Shown piece after piece: positions 22,448-36,850 of a stretch of DNA of 64,000 nucleotides (the stretch's first letter is position 1; each line of letters opens with the position of its first letter). The DNA is from Carettochelys insculpta (lineage: Eukaryota; Chordata; Testudines; Carettochelyidae): assembly GCF_033958435.1 (NCBI RefSeq), contig NC_134144.1, forward strand, positions 7,744,010-7,808,009, in the 5' to 3' direction. The notes under the pieces are model-generated. The model searched no databases. It had not been told where the DNA came from and worked only from the letters and a program-made list of their open reading frames with translations. Position numbers and translations under genes: made by a program.

Positions 22448-22727
22448 TGCTTTCAAGCCACACAGAGCTGCTGTACAAGTCTAGGAAATGTTTGGTGGCA
22501 ACCATTTCATCCATGACTGAAAGGCAGCCAGGTCAGTGGTGGAACTGGGTTGCCATTGTGTAGGATTTTTAGCAATGGTATATAGCTAAATGAGAGAAGA
22601 AACGAAGACTATTGTATCCAGTTGATAATAAAGGAGACTTTTAGAGATGTGGAATGTAATAGCCTGTGTGGAGCTTTTGTAATGAAACCTAAAACCAAAC
22701 AGAATGATTTTGTGTTTTCTTAAACAG

Positions 22728-24696
22728 CTGGAACTTTCATCAGATCATAGCTCTGCTCTCACTAAACTTCTTGGGTCTGATTTTTTCCCCCTGTTGACCA
22801 TTCCTGGGTCTGTTTCAGCAGTGGCCATCAGCTCATTCCCTCAGACTCTGTCACTTGGCCTTATTGTGACATCTCATCCATTCCACTGCAGACTTCTCCT
22901 CTCTTTCTCTTCTTCAGTTGATATGATTGTTTCTCGTAATCCCTCACTGTCCTTCAACCTTCTCTTTTTATCACCTCTCCATTTGCAAAGTCTGCCCTGC
23001 TCACCCCCCAGCTCCTGCTCCGGCTCTGACAATGTAGTCTCTCGCACGAAAATTATATGATCCAGGCCAACTTCCTCCAGTGCAAATTCATTCTCTGCTC
23101 CTTTGGATCATCTATTTTCCTAGCTAAACAAAACTATTTCTCCAAAAGAATTGATTCCTATATCCTCAATCTCAGTTGCCATTAGACACCTATAACATAC
23201 TCCTCAAACTCTTCTGCTTCCATATCTCCTTGTGCAGCAAGGATCTCATCAATTTCTTCAGGGAGATAATTGACTCATAATGATACTTTCCCCTCAGCTT
23301 GTCTTCCCGTCCCTTCCTACACCTCTTGCCACCTTCTCCCCTGCCACATCCTCCAAATTTCCTCTCTGCTCTCCTATTATAATTACTCCACTAGTGCCAA
23401 TGAACTCCATCCCAACTCCCGATCTTCCTTGTGCTCAGACTTATCTCCTCCCATACACTTCTCCTTGATCTCTTGCTCTCTGATGGCTCTCCCTCCTCTA
23501 CATCCCCCATGCTTGACTTCACTTTCCTCTCCAAATAGTGTCCGTTCTCTTCATTTCTAAGCTTACTAAATGTGCTCTTTATAATTATTTAAAGGTACTT
23601 TTCTTCTCCTCAGATTCCATTCTAGACCCTCTCCAATCCTCTCCAATACAGCTTTGACCCCTTGTGCTCCATTGAAACCGCTGTCACCCAGATCTCAAAT
23701 TGCCTCTTCCTAGCAGAAGCTCAGAACAATCCTTCTTCTCCTTGACCTTTTACCCACTGTTGACCCGGCTGACTATGCTCTTTGTGAAATTTTATCCTTG
23801 CTTGGCATTTATGACTCTGTCTTTTCTCTTCTCCACTCACTCCTTCGGTGTGCCCTTTGACAAACTTCTATGTCTCCCCTCCAGCTTTCTGTGGGAGTTC
23901 CATGTGATTCTGTCTCTGGTCTCTTCGCTCTTTCAGCACCTGATATGTGGGTAATATCATTCACAAACATTAAGCTACCAACTCTATGTTGAGAACTGAT
24001 ATCTACCTTTCTACACCAGAGGTCTCTTTCTGTCCAAACTACCATATTAACCCACCTCTGACATTTCCTCGTAGGGTGTCTAGCCCTGAATGCAAGTGTG
24101 ACATGTCAAACCCAGAGCTCTTATTCTTCCTCCCAAACCTTCCCATGACCTCCTTTCTTGACCTTGTTGATGACACCACCACCATCCTGCCTGTCACCCC
24201 AGTCCATAACCTGGGTGTCATCTTTAGACTCTTATTCCTGGCAAGGTCCTCAGAGATGTGCAACATCTAAGTCTTTCAGCTTCTGTCTTTCATATCCATA
24301 TACACAGCCAAAACTCTCATCCAAGCTTGCATTTTGATTTCTGCAGTACTCCTTCCTCTGGCTCTGATGGATGAATCTTATCCTGCTCATATGTATTCAG
24401 AATGCCATGACAAAGGACACTTTATTTGCCCTCTTTTATATCATTCCAACACGTCTACTTGTCTTACTTCCAAAGCCCTTTCTGGCCTATCCCTAGCCCG
24501 TGTGGTCTATGTTCTCTCTGTCATATCCATGTCCACCTCCAGTTGCCCAATTGTTTTCAAAGAGTCACCTCTGTACTTTCTCCCAGGCTGCCCTTCCTGT
24601 TTTGAAGAAGCTCCTTGTAAATGTCAAGAACACTACCTCATAAACCTCATTCAAATCCCTCCTCAAATCATTCCTTTTCTCATTGTGCACAGTTAG
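22728..24696 (+). mobile_element. L2-like LINE remnant, pyrimidine-rich
   Basis: The strand is strikingly C/T-rich over 2 kb. Near the 3' part, broken frames give MSNPELLFFLPN, then TTTILPVTPVHNLGVIF and AKTLIQACILISAVLLPLAL, the order of the L2-type RT tail (a 'NLGVIFD' block followed by a 'ACxISRLDY'-like block). Many stops and frame shifts occur. Assignment to L2 rather than another CR1/L2-group LINE is moderately sure. Confidence 0.6.
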
Positions 24697-26147
24697 GCTT
24701 CCAGTACACTGAGAACACAGGCTACCATGCTGACCAATATAAAGCTCATGGTTTCCTTGTAGTTCCCATTTGTCTATGAGGTCTTTGGTGAAGTCCCATC
24801 TCTTGTTCTGTTTTTGTGCTGTGCCAAGCACAATGGGGTTCTGATCTGTGACAAAGATTTAAAGGTGCAATGGTAATGCTAATTGTGACGAGGTATGTAA
24901 AACTGATTCTGTAACAACCACAAAGGGGCTATAAGTCAGAGTCCCCTATCTCCCAGCTGCGGTCATTTAGTTGACCAGCATCAGATGGGGATGAGAGAAG
25001 GTTGGGGTGGCTGGAGAGGATGAGGGCTACCCGGCATCAACAGCAAATTTACAGAAAGCTGCCCCAGGCACAGGATGAGAAGTGCTGGAGGACTGGGGTG
25101 AGACTGATGAGGTCTGGTGAGTGGAAGCTGTAAGGAGTGACTCCTTCCCCTTGGCTCCTTGAGCTGAAAGAGAAGTATACTCCTTTGTGCTAGACCCCGG
25201 AGGACTGTCACACAGGGATTTGAGATTGTCTGGAGTTGAACTTAAAGGCTAGGGGAACAGGGTCATCAAAGGCTGATGTACACCCAAGGAGTTCAAGGAC
25301 AGGTTAAAAATGGCTGAACTCTGTGCACTGAACATCACAAACATTTTGCATTGCTGGGGCTGAGTTATGGGTGGAAGCCACATGCTATCTGGCAGTTTTG
25401 CATGCTTTCAACCATAAGCAGGACCCAACTCATATGTCTCTGTCTGCCATTTGAGTTTGGAGATTTGTTTGAGCCCGAATATCACAGCAAAACTTGGGGA
25501 GTGCAATCACATGCAAAGTTAAGTCAAAGGAACATATATCAAGTACAGTTGCTCAGTTGTGCACAGCTCTGGTAGTTACCTAATGTGACTAGGACACTGA
25601 GAGCTAACATCACATCTTCTGCAAAACCCTTGGGGTTTTATGTTTCTCTCTCCACTGAAATAAGGCACTTCAAATAGTACAATGATACACCAATAGTACA
25701 CCTCCAATAATACTCCTCAGGTCAGCTAGAAGTTTTGTCCTGAACCAGAGTGAAATGGAGGAGACTTTTGGACGACCTGTGCTCCACACAGAGTACAAGT
25801 CAAGAAAATCAATAGTTACAGAATCTTTCAGCACCATCTCAGAAAAGCTGGATGTGGCTGTGCCTCTAGAATTTGTGTCTCCTCCAGAACCATTGATTAG
25901 TTTGTGATGACAACCTAAAGTAATATTAGTTTTTCATAATTTGAGCAGTGTTTTTCCTTAATTAAACAAAAATAAGAGTTAATTCAACTGGGTTTAAAAG
26001 GAAGATGTCTGATTAGTTAACTTTCTTGCAGGATAAGCTTCTGATACATTGATGCTCATTTTGCCATTGCAAGTTTGCATTTGATATCAAAGTGCATGTT
26101 GTGGTTCCTTGTCCATGACTTACAAACTAAAATCCTAGATGTGATAA

Positions 26148-28835
<2,688 letters not shown>

Positions 28836-29154
28836 TAATTTCTGTTCGGAATCCTACAGATCACTGAAAGGGTTACCTCACAGTATGTCACCCAGCTCTT
28901 GTCTGAACAAGAGATGGGCCTGAAGTCTGCATCCCATAACCTGTAAGGGGAGTTCATTGGTGGGTATGATGCTGCATTTTGAATACATCTGTTGTTTCAC
29001 CTGTTGGTTTCAGTGTGGCATGGAGATAAGGGTTACTCCATGGAGAGAAAAATAATATCAGAGAGGCACAAAGACTTTGCAGGATAAGCAGTTTTAAAAT
29101 TAAAGGACAGAGATGGGAATTTGTGGTTCTGTTTGCAGCTCAATAGTTGACATA

Positions 29155-29836
29155 GGCTACGTCTACACGTGAAGCCAACATCGAAATAGGCTATTTCGAT
29201 GAATAACGTCTACACGTCCTCCAGGGCTGGCAACGTCGATGTTCAACTTCGACGTTGCGCGGCACCACATCGAAATAGGCGCTGCGAGGGTACGTCTACA
29301 CGCCAAAGTAGCACACATCGAAATAAGGGTGCCAGGCACAGCTGCAGACAGGGTCACAGGGCGGACTCAACAGCAAGCCGCTCCCTTAAAGGGCCCCTCC
29401 CAGACCCAGTTGCACTAAACAACACAAGATCCACAGAGCCGACAACTGGTTGCAGACCCTGTGCATGCAGCATGGATCCCCAGCTGCGGCAGCAGCAGCC
29501 AGAAGCCCTGGGCTAAGGGCTGCTGCCCACGGTGACCATAGAGCCCCGCAGGGGCTGGAGAGAGAGCATCTCTCAACCCCCCAGCTGATGGCCGCCATGG
29601 AGGACCCGGCAATTTCGATGTTGCGGGACGCAGATCATCTACACGGTCCCTACTTCGACGTTGAACGTCGAAGTAGGGCGCTATTCTGATCCCCTCATGA
29701 GGTTAGCGACTTCGACGTCTCACCGCCTAACGTCAAAATTAACTTCGAAATAGCGTCCGACGCATGTAGCCGCGACGGGCGCTATTTCGAAGTTAGTGCC
29801 GCTACTTCGAAGTAGCATGCACGTGTAGACACAGCT
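29155..29836 (+). mobile_element. Palindromic MITE copy B (682 bp), ATA duplication
   Basis: Ends are GGCTACGTCTACACGTG and GTGTAGACACAGCT, flanked by ATA (29152-29154, 29837-29839). The core matches copy C in the same orientation and copy A in reverse, including the frame MQTLCMQHGSPAAAAA...SPGLRAAAH and ...QLMAAMEDPAISMLRDAD. Subterminal zones fold on themselves through TTCGACGTTGAACGTCGAA-type palindromes. No transposase domain. Confidence 0.87.
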
Positions 29837-30914
29837 ATAGTGTGCAAGCCAGTTAATCTCTACCTCATTTGACCAAGCTGCAAAATGGGTATGAAATCCC
29901 CATTTATATGATAATAGAAGCATCTTTAGCTAAGCTTTGAGCCTTCTCTCATTAAAAACAATTGCAAAATTTCCCTTCATGTGTATTGGAAACTTGTATT
30001 CTGCAGTTAAAGACCATAGCTAAAGTTTTTAGAAAAAAAAAATACGGTTGGCTGAGAGAGAACTGGGGGAGAGGAGGGCGGAATATACGACATTTTCACC
30101 AGTTTTAATTAAACTTGTGATGAAATTTCAAAATGAGGATGTACTGAGCAGACCAGCACCTATAACTGTCTAGAAAAATGGATGTGAGCATGAGAACTGA
30201 TTGGGAACAAAAACGTTTTCCCCCCCTTTCTTTCAAATGTACTTTTTATTGGAGAAAATATACATCAGTGCCCCTTTCCTTAATCTTAACATATCGTAGT
30301 CCAGTCCATGTTTGATGTGTATGATACAGACCTTGAGTGACACCTTACTCCCCACCCTCAGGCCCCTCTAACACCACCATCCATGGCAGTTTGCTCCAGA
30401 GATCTGGGAAAGGGATAGAGAGAGTGCTCCCGAGTGTCTACCCTCCTCTGCCCAGCTGTTATAATTGACCCCACCCCCCCACCCATTAGGGACAAAGGAT
30501 GTGCATTACTAGGGGAACAGAACCCAAGACAGGAAGAGGGAAAGAGACGTAGAGGCAGGAGCAACAGGTGTCTAAGCAGCTTGGGATAGAAAGGAGCAAA
30601 GGCTGAGTTTATGGCATACAACACCTTATGCTGAGTAGCTGCCCCCGTTTCCTATCCCAAACTGTCAGAGCCAAAAGGGAACCCCCCGGCCAAGCTCTCT
30701 GGTGCTAGCACACATTCACTGTAAGGCCTGCTCATATTACGATTCCGAAGGATGCCACTGGTTTGAAGCAAGGTCAAGCAAAGGAACATACATAGCTATG
30801 TGTGGCATGGCCATGCTGACCTTATGGAACAGAATTGGTTGGAAGAGTTTTGTCTTACACTCAGACTTTGCATGTCCGATAAGGAGCGTGTCTCTGGTAG
30901 GGCCATGTAGAAAT

Positions 30915-31834
30915 TTGTCCTGGCTTCAGTACTATTTAAATATTGATTTGGATAATGGACTGGAGAATAGGCTTACAAAATGTGGGGATGATCTCAAGCA
31001 GGCAGGGGTTTTAGGTTCTTTGGAGGACAGGGTTAAATTTCAGAGCAGCCTTGACAAAGTAGAGAATTGATCAGAAATCAGCAAGGGGAAATGTAATAAA
31101 GGTGAGCACAAAGCACTACATTTAGGAAAAGAACAATTGAAGGTGCAAGTACAAAATGGGTCTGGATGGCAAAACTGCTGCAAAGGATCTGTGCCTCAAA
31201 CTGGACATGAGCCGGCATTGTATGAAGATGTGAGAACGGCTGGCGCATGTTAATAGGACTGTTTTATGCAAGACATGGAAGACAATTATCCCACTCTACT
31301 TGGCGCAGGTGAAGGCTCAGCCGGAGTGCTGTGTCTTGGTCTGGGCACCACACTTTAGATCAATGCAGTCCGGTTATGAATTCCAGAGGAGAGCAACAAA
31401 AATGATCCAGATTAGAAAACCTGACATTTGAGGAAAGGTTAAAAGAAATAAAATGGGCTTGTTTAATTTTGGGGCAGGCGAGGGAGGGAAAGAATGAGGA
31501 AGGAACTGATGAAAGTTTTTGTATGTGGTAAGGGTAGTTATAAAGAGAACCATGGCTGTTCTTCATGGCCAGTGAAGGTAAAATAAGAAATAATCAGCTA
31601 ACTCATCAACCAGGGAGATTTAGATGACCCATTAAGAGAAGCTTTCACTCTCGGGGTAGTTAAGCTCTGGAATAGGCTTGCAAGGGAATGTGATGGAAAC
31701 CTTGTTCCTGGAGGTTCTTAAAAACAAGCTGAACAAACACCTGTCAGGGATGATCTAGATTTTATCCCTCTCTTGGTGCAAGGGGCTGAATTAGATGATC
31801 CCTCAAATCCCTCCCAGCCCTACGTTTCTGATTC
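30915..31834 (+). mobile_element. Decayed CR1 LINE copy
   Basis: A frame at the 5' side reads YYLNIDLDNGLENRLTK then CGDDLKQAG, a damaged form of the RT block normally ending in F/YADDTKL; the catalytic aromatic-Ala-Asp-Asp is Cys-Gly-Asp-Asp here. The 3' end (ggctgaattagatgatccct, then caaatccctcccagccctac) is the CR1 tail. Stops interrupt the middle. Confidence 0.85.
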
Positions 31835-31964
31835 AGCATACTCACTGTGTGTGTTTTGAGTTCTGTAGTTCCTTGCTGAATGGGATAATGTGTAATGAAA
31901 AGAAACATGGTGATTTAATGATTGGTATGGGGTTGATTTTTGTTTTTTTTCCCCTCCCCCCCAG

Positions 31965-32063
31965 GGTATTTGGGTTCCTGAAGGAGAAACCGTAAAGATT
32001 CCTGTGGCTATTAAAATCCTGAATGAGACGACAGGTCCCAAGGCAAATGTGGAGTTCATGGAT
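31965..32063 (+). CDS. ERBB4: ERBB4 kinase exon 2: VAIK lysine (99 nt)
   Basis: Thirty-three whole codons, phase 0, identical in length to EGFR exon 19. It reads [20 protein letters not shown], then [17 protein letters not shown] holds the catalytic lysine that binds ATP phosphates and pairs with the alphaC glutamate coded by the next exon. The segment [11 protein letters not shown] is the beta3-alphaC loop, the counterpart of the EGFR exon-19 deletion hot spot. The acceptor follows an unusually long T-then-C tract; the donor is GAT|gtaagt, a near-perfect consensus. Confidence 0.98.
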
Positions 32064-32379
32064 GTAAGTAAGAGGTGTACAGCCTCTCTGACTTTGCTCA
32101 TGCATAACACACTAGTGCCGACGGCAGGGAAAATAGTCCATCTATTATCTCCAGCAATTAAGATAACATTCTGCTGAGTTTTATTTCTGCATATTTCAGT
32201 GCCTTTATAAGAGCTCTGGGTGCCTTCACCCTTAGGGACGCCATTTCCTTACTCATTTACAGGCATTTGGGCTACCTCTTTTCTGTCTAGCCCATCTAGC
32301 TCTGGTAGTGCTGCCACCAGCAGCAGCAGAGACAGAGCTGAGCCATGATATTTAAAAACCTACAAGAACACAGTGCGTA

Positions 32380-33229
32380 CAGAGTGGAGCAGAGCTCCAC
32401 CATGCCTTTGCAGCCATGGCTATCCAGCTCTCTATACTTGTGAGCGCTTGCTAGCCTGCATGCACGCAAGCTTGGGAATCACATTCCTAACTCAGACAGG
32501 TTGCACTTCCCTGGTGTGGCATGGTCAGGCCCTAAAGGATGCCAAACAGGTGGATTTGCTGAACCACAGGAGGTCCACAGTGACCACCCCTCAAGCCGAT
32601 TGCCTGCCATAGGCAAACATTGTGACTGTATGTGGTCTGCTCAACCAGCTGCTGTGCAGGGCAGCTGGACAGTGGCTTCTGCCAGCTAGATGGCATCATG
32701 CTCCCTGGGGTTCCAGCCCTGGGTCCCTCCCACTGTGGGGCAGCTGGCAATCCAGTTCTAGCCCTGCCTTGCCAGGCAATCCCAGGCACAGCCCTGTGCA
32801 GCTGCATGGTAGCTGAAGAATCGTGGTCCCAGTATGACCCACCTGGTCCTGCTAGGGAATGCTGGCCACAGCCCTGTGCAGCTCCAGGACAGCCAGGGAA
32901 CTGGACTCTTCACCACCACAGGGCAGCTGCAGAATCTCAGCCAGGGCCCCAGCCCTGTGCCACCACAGATCAGCCATGGAAGCCCAGCCCCAAGCCTGCG
33001 CTGTGGCAAGGCTGCTGGGAATCAAGGTCTGGCCCCACACTTCCGCAGGGCAGCCAGGGGACTCTGGCCTTATCCTGCTGCCCTGGGACTCTGCTCCCAG
33101 CAGTGCTGGCAGGGCTGCTGCCCATCTGCTGTTAGGCTCCTTGGCTGTCTAGTCCAGGAGCATCTGCTGGACCAGAGAGTGCCGCTTTTCAGAGGTGCAA
33201 CCTGTACTATAAACATAGCCTGGTGATAC
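32380..33229. repeat. GC-rich degenerate repeat region
   Basis: The words CAGCCCTGTGCAGCT, GGGCAGCTGG / GGGCAGCCAGG and CCAGCCC recur at irregular spacing from about 32640 to 33120. All frames look open because of this composition, giving Pro/Ser/Gln/Trp-rich frames on both strands. I see no domain, start context or splice pattern, so I call it noncoding. Confidence 0.5.
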
Positions 33230-33665
33230 AGCATGGTACCACCACCGCCCCCTGTCCCCCTCTCCCCCGTAGCAACACAGTCAGGCTCTGTATACAACCC
33301 TTGGCTCTCCCGCACACAAACACCCCGTCATCTGCGAACTTATCCTCAGCCCTCTCTCCAACGACAGCCTTCAGAAATCAAGCTCACAACCTCAGGTGCG
33401 TTCAATCTGTTGTGCTCCATGGAAGCAGGTCAGTGTATGCCAGCAGCTGTTCATCACCGAGGCCAATCTATAAAACTACCCCAGAGCGCTGGGGTAAGAA
33501 CAAATACCCCCATATAGAAAGGGCCAGATTCTGCAATCTGCCAAAGACACTGGTCTTACAATAACTGGAGATAGCCGGTGGACTGCCCCCAGTGGGAAGT
33601 ACCTCTACAGAAGAGAAGAAGGCAGGACATCTGTGTTGTGTGCCATCTCCTCTGTTCCCTTAGAG

Positions 33666-34003
33666 CAGTGGTTCCCAACCTTTTCACTCATGCCGACCTC
33701 CAGTCACCCCCAAACTGTTCATGGACGCCCGCAAAGTGTTCACTGACCTCCATCAAAGCCAATTCTAGCTGCTAGTACATTTCATTAACTGAAAAAGGAA
33801 GCCACAGCACAGCTTTTTTGGACACTAATTAATAACATTATTGGAAGATATTTAATTTAAAAATAGTAATTGATGGTGACTTCACAATTATTTAAAACTT
33901 ATTTTCTGCCGTCACTTTTATTTCTCTTTTATTTTTTCACAGACCCCCCTCCAATACCTTCATGGACCCCTAGGGTCCACGAACCCCAGGTTGGGAAGCA
34001 CTG
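33666..34003. mobile_element. hAT-type MITE, CAGTGGTTCCCAACCT ends
   Basis: Left terminus CAGTGGTTCCCAACCTTTT; right terminus AGGTTGGGAAGCACTG, its inverted form with one change. Flanks ccttagag and ccatggag match at 6 of 8 bases, as for a decayed 8-bp duplication. AT-rich interior, no coding capacity. Confidence 0.85.
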
Positions 34004-34490
34004 CCATGGAGGACTGGACAGGAGGGTGGGAGGGCATGAGTGAGGTCATCGAAGAGAGTTCCATTATACTGGTTCTTGAGCTGGCATGAGGTCCCCAGTG
34101 GAGTATTCAGTGTATGCCCCTGGCTGCTCTAACTTCCCACAGCACCAAGCATTGATGGTCTAGGAACTGCAATAAGGAACCAAGTATCAATGGGGGAAAG
34201 TGACTAAGAAAAAGTATATTGAGTTTTTATGAGCCCTTTGGTTTTAAGGATGTGGAGTGTTGTTAGCAGGAGGTTGGGTTCCTGGTTTCATATTCTCAGA
34301 GTCCGTAAGTGAAATTCACAGCTCAGTGTTAAGAGAAAAGATAATTGGCATGATGACCATGTGTGCTGTAAGCAGTGACAGTATTTGGACAGTCCATATG
34401 AGTTCTTCACTTGATTTTTGATAATCCCTAAGTGATAAAATTTATCTTCTGAACTGGGAAACTGTTGAGAAATTTGCATTTCCAAGCATA

Positions 34491-34514
34491 TGTGTGTGTG
34501 TGTGTGTGTGTGTG
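34491..34514. repeat. (TG)12 microsatellite
   Basis: Twelve uninterrupted TG units. Confidence 0.95.
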
Positions 34515-34580
34515 GCTTGATTAGCATTAACAACAGCAGAAACCAAATGGAGTCAGTGCTCCTGTAACATGTCCCGTGAC

Positions 34581-35095
34581 GCCCAGCCCCTTGGTCTAGG
34601 GCGGGCGGCAACAGAAGAGGGGGTTAGGGCACCACCCCGCACTCAGTTCGGGCAGTCAGCGGCTCACCGCTACCCCCGTACAGGCCCCAGCCCTCAGTCC
34701 AGGGCGGGGCAGCAGTTCACAAGAGTTATATAGTTCTGGGCCCAGCCCTCAGTCCAGGGCGGGGCAGCAGTTCACAAGAGTTATATAGTTCTGGGCCCAG
34801 CCCTCAGTCCAGGGCTGGGCAGCAGTTCACAAGAGTTATATAGTTCTGGGCCCAGCCCTCAATCCAGGGCGGGGCAGCAGTTCACAAGAGTTAAGCACCG
34901 GCCCAGCCCTCAGTTTGGGGCGGGGCAGCAACACAAGGATAAACACCGGCCCAGCCCTCAGTTTGGGGCGGGGCAGCACCACAAGGGTAACCACCGGCCC
35001 AGCCCTCAGTTTGGGGCGGGGCAGTAACACAAGGGAAAACACCAGCCCAGCCCTCAGTTTGGGGTGGGGCAGCAACACAAGGGTCTACAGACAGG
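34581..35095. repeat. Two-phase minisatellite, 55-bp then 48-bp units
   Basis: The word CCCAGCCCTCAGT (or a one-base variant) starts at 34686, 34741, 34796, 34851, 34902, 34950, 34998 and 35046. The first three steps are 55 bp (with a TTATATAGTTCTGG tail), the next is 51, and the last three are 48 bp (with an ACACAAGGGTAA-type tail). Degenerate units precede it from about 34581. The 48-bp unit keeps the frame; on the minus strand it encodes a LLPRPKLRAGPV repeat, but the 55-bp unit does not keep it. Confidence 0.9.
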
Positions 35096-35668
35096 CTCAG
35101 CGGGGGCTGGCCCTGTCAGGGAGGGGTCCTCCTAGGTCGGTCTCCTCTGGGTCATCCACCTGTGGGGGCTCCGGCCAATCGTCCATGACCACGTCGTTAG
35201 GGTAGTCAGGCGGTGGCAATACAGGAGATGCAGGGCGGTCCTGGGTCTGAGTGTTGTAAGGGTCCGCCGGGACTCTGGGGCAGCCCGCTCCCGGGGCCTT
35301 TTCCACGGCAGGGGGTCTCCACCGGCGGGAAGGTCCTGGTAGGTCCAGGAAGTCCGGGTAGTCTCCTTGGGGCATACAGACCCGGGGTTGCGTGGAGCCT
35401 CTGGGGGCCTGCTCCTCTGGCCTGGCCGGGCGGCCGCAGGCCCTCTCCCTTTGGCCCCGGGGAGCTCGTGCAGGCACATCCTCCCTGCCCGGAGGCCCAG
35501 CACTGAATGGCTCCCGAGTCCCGCCTTTGGCTCTTCTAGCCCTTGGCCCCGCCCTCTGAGGGGCGGGCCTCTGGTCTCCTGACTCCGGCCCCGCCCACCA
35601 GGGCCTCTGCATAGCTTCCCCGGCCTCCAGGGAAGCAGGAGGCCATACTGACCCACTACAGCTCCCCT
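35096..35668 (-). other. GC-rich, CpG-containing block next to the minisatellite
   Basis: The block is sharply more GC-rich than its surroundings and ends abruptly near 35668. On the minus strand it has GGGCGGGGCC boxes (plus-strand complements near 35547 and 35583) and an open frame of about 171 codons (35612 to 35097) with a Pro/Arg-rich start and an acidic end, including LPPPDYPNDVVMDDWPEPP. A second frame is also open, so composition may explain both. It could be the promoter or leader part of an LTR or other retroelement on the minus strand. I do not recognise the protein. Confidence 0.4.
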
Positions 35669-36002
35669 ATGTAGTCTACTCTGTCATTGAGAAACCAGCA
35701 GAAATTACAATTACAGCTTCAGTGATTTCAGACGAATTACCAGGACTGAACAGTTCTGTATCAGAGCCAAGCGTAAGACACTGATACCCATCGTAATACC
35801 TTGTTTGCTGGATCACTGCTTCCAGTGAATATTCATAGCAGTGACACATTGCTCAGGAGTAAGGGATATCTCCTTACCCTTCCAGAAAGTTAGAATAACA
35901 GTTATCATAGCAGTCATGTTAAGTTCAGTTACTGTCCCTTAGGAATCTGTCCTCCACCCCACCCAGTGGTCACAAAGTGGAAAAAAAAAATGTAAAGATT
36001 AA

Positions 36003-36282
36003 GGCCAGGTCTACACTAGACCTAAAAGTCGATTGTAGACACCCAATTCCAGTTCTGACACTTGCGTAGCTGGAATTGATTTTTCTACAATTGACTTACC
36101 TGGTGGGTCCTCAGTGAGGGAGGTCAACAGGCGAATCTCTCTGGTTAACCTACCTTACTCCTCGCAAGATTGTAGAGGATGGATGTTGACTGTCCACCCC
36201 AAATGGTTTGATTTCATGCGTCCACACTAAGTATGTGAAATAGAATCCCGAAGGTCAGCCCTGAACAGGTGAAAACATACCC
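36003..36282. mobile_element. MITE with GGCCAGGTCTACAC end and TAA duplication
   Basis: The left end GGCCAGGTCTACACTAGAC and right end gtgaaaacataccc are inverted relatives; TAA flanks both sides (36000-36002, 36283-36285). The interior (aaagtcgattgtagacac and others) resembles the element at 6794-7082. Confidence 0.7.
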
Positions 36283-36748
36283 TAAGGATTTTCATAGTTC
36301 TAACATCTAAAAACTATGGTCCAGATTTCCAGCTGTAGCTCTTGGAGACAGTAGGGTGACAAGGAACAATAAGATGGAGAGGTTATTAGCTTGAATACAC
36401 TCTTCAATAGATGCTGCCGTTACACAGAGACAACAAAGAATACCTGTCTCCATTAGGGCATCCTATACCTAGCGATAATTGACGCTGCTGCTACAAGTAA
36501 TCTCATTCTCTGGAAGTAATCATCAGTGCCCATTTTATTGTGATCTGTTGGAAGGATTTTTTTTCCCCTACATAGAGTATGTTTTTGAAGTAAACAGGAA
36601 TGAAATCCTGTTCTTACTTGCAGATTTCAAAAATATAGTTATGTAAGAGAATTAGGGTTTGCCTACACTTAAAAGTTTTGCTACTTTCACTATAGTGCTT
36701 TGAGATCTACTGACAAGAGCAAGGTGTGATTATCATTATTAGCGTTGA

Positions 36749-36850
36749 ATCATAGAATGCTAGAACTAGAAAGAACCACAAGAGGTCATCACATCCAGGT
36801 GCCTGTCCTCAAGGCAGGACCAAGCACCATCGTCCCTGTTAGATATTTAT
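36749..36850 (-). mobile_element. CR1 LINE 3'-end fragment
   Basis: The sequence aatcatagaatgctagaact followed by 'agaggtcatcacatccagg' and 'caaggcaggaccaagcacc' is the CR1 tail in reverse orientation, about 100 bp. Confidence 0.85.

Noticed and set aside
32632..33226. Overlapping 130-167 codon frames on the plus strand
   Set aside because: GC-rich degenerate repeats leave several frames open at once on both strands; no domain is visible.
34581..35095. CRISPR-like array of spaced repeats
   Set aside because: The whole 48/55-bp unit repeats, with no unique spacers, and the setting is a vertebrate intron; it is a minisatellite.
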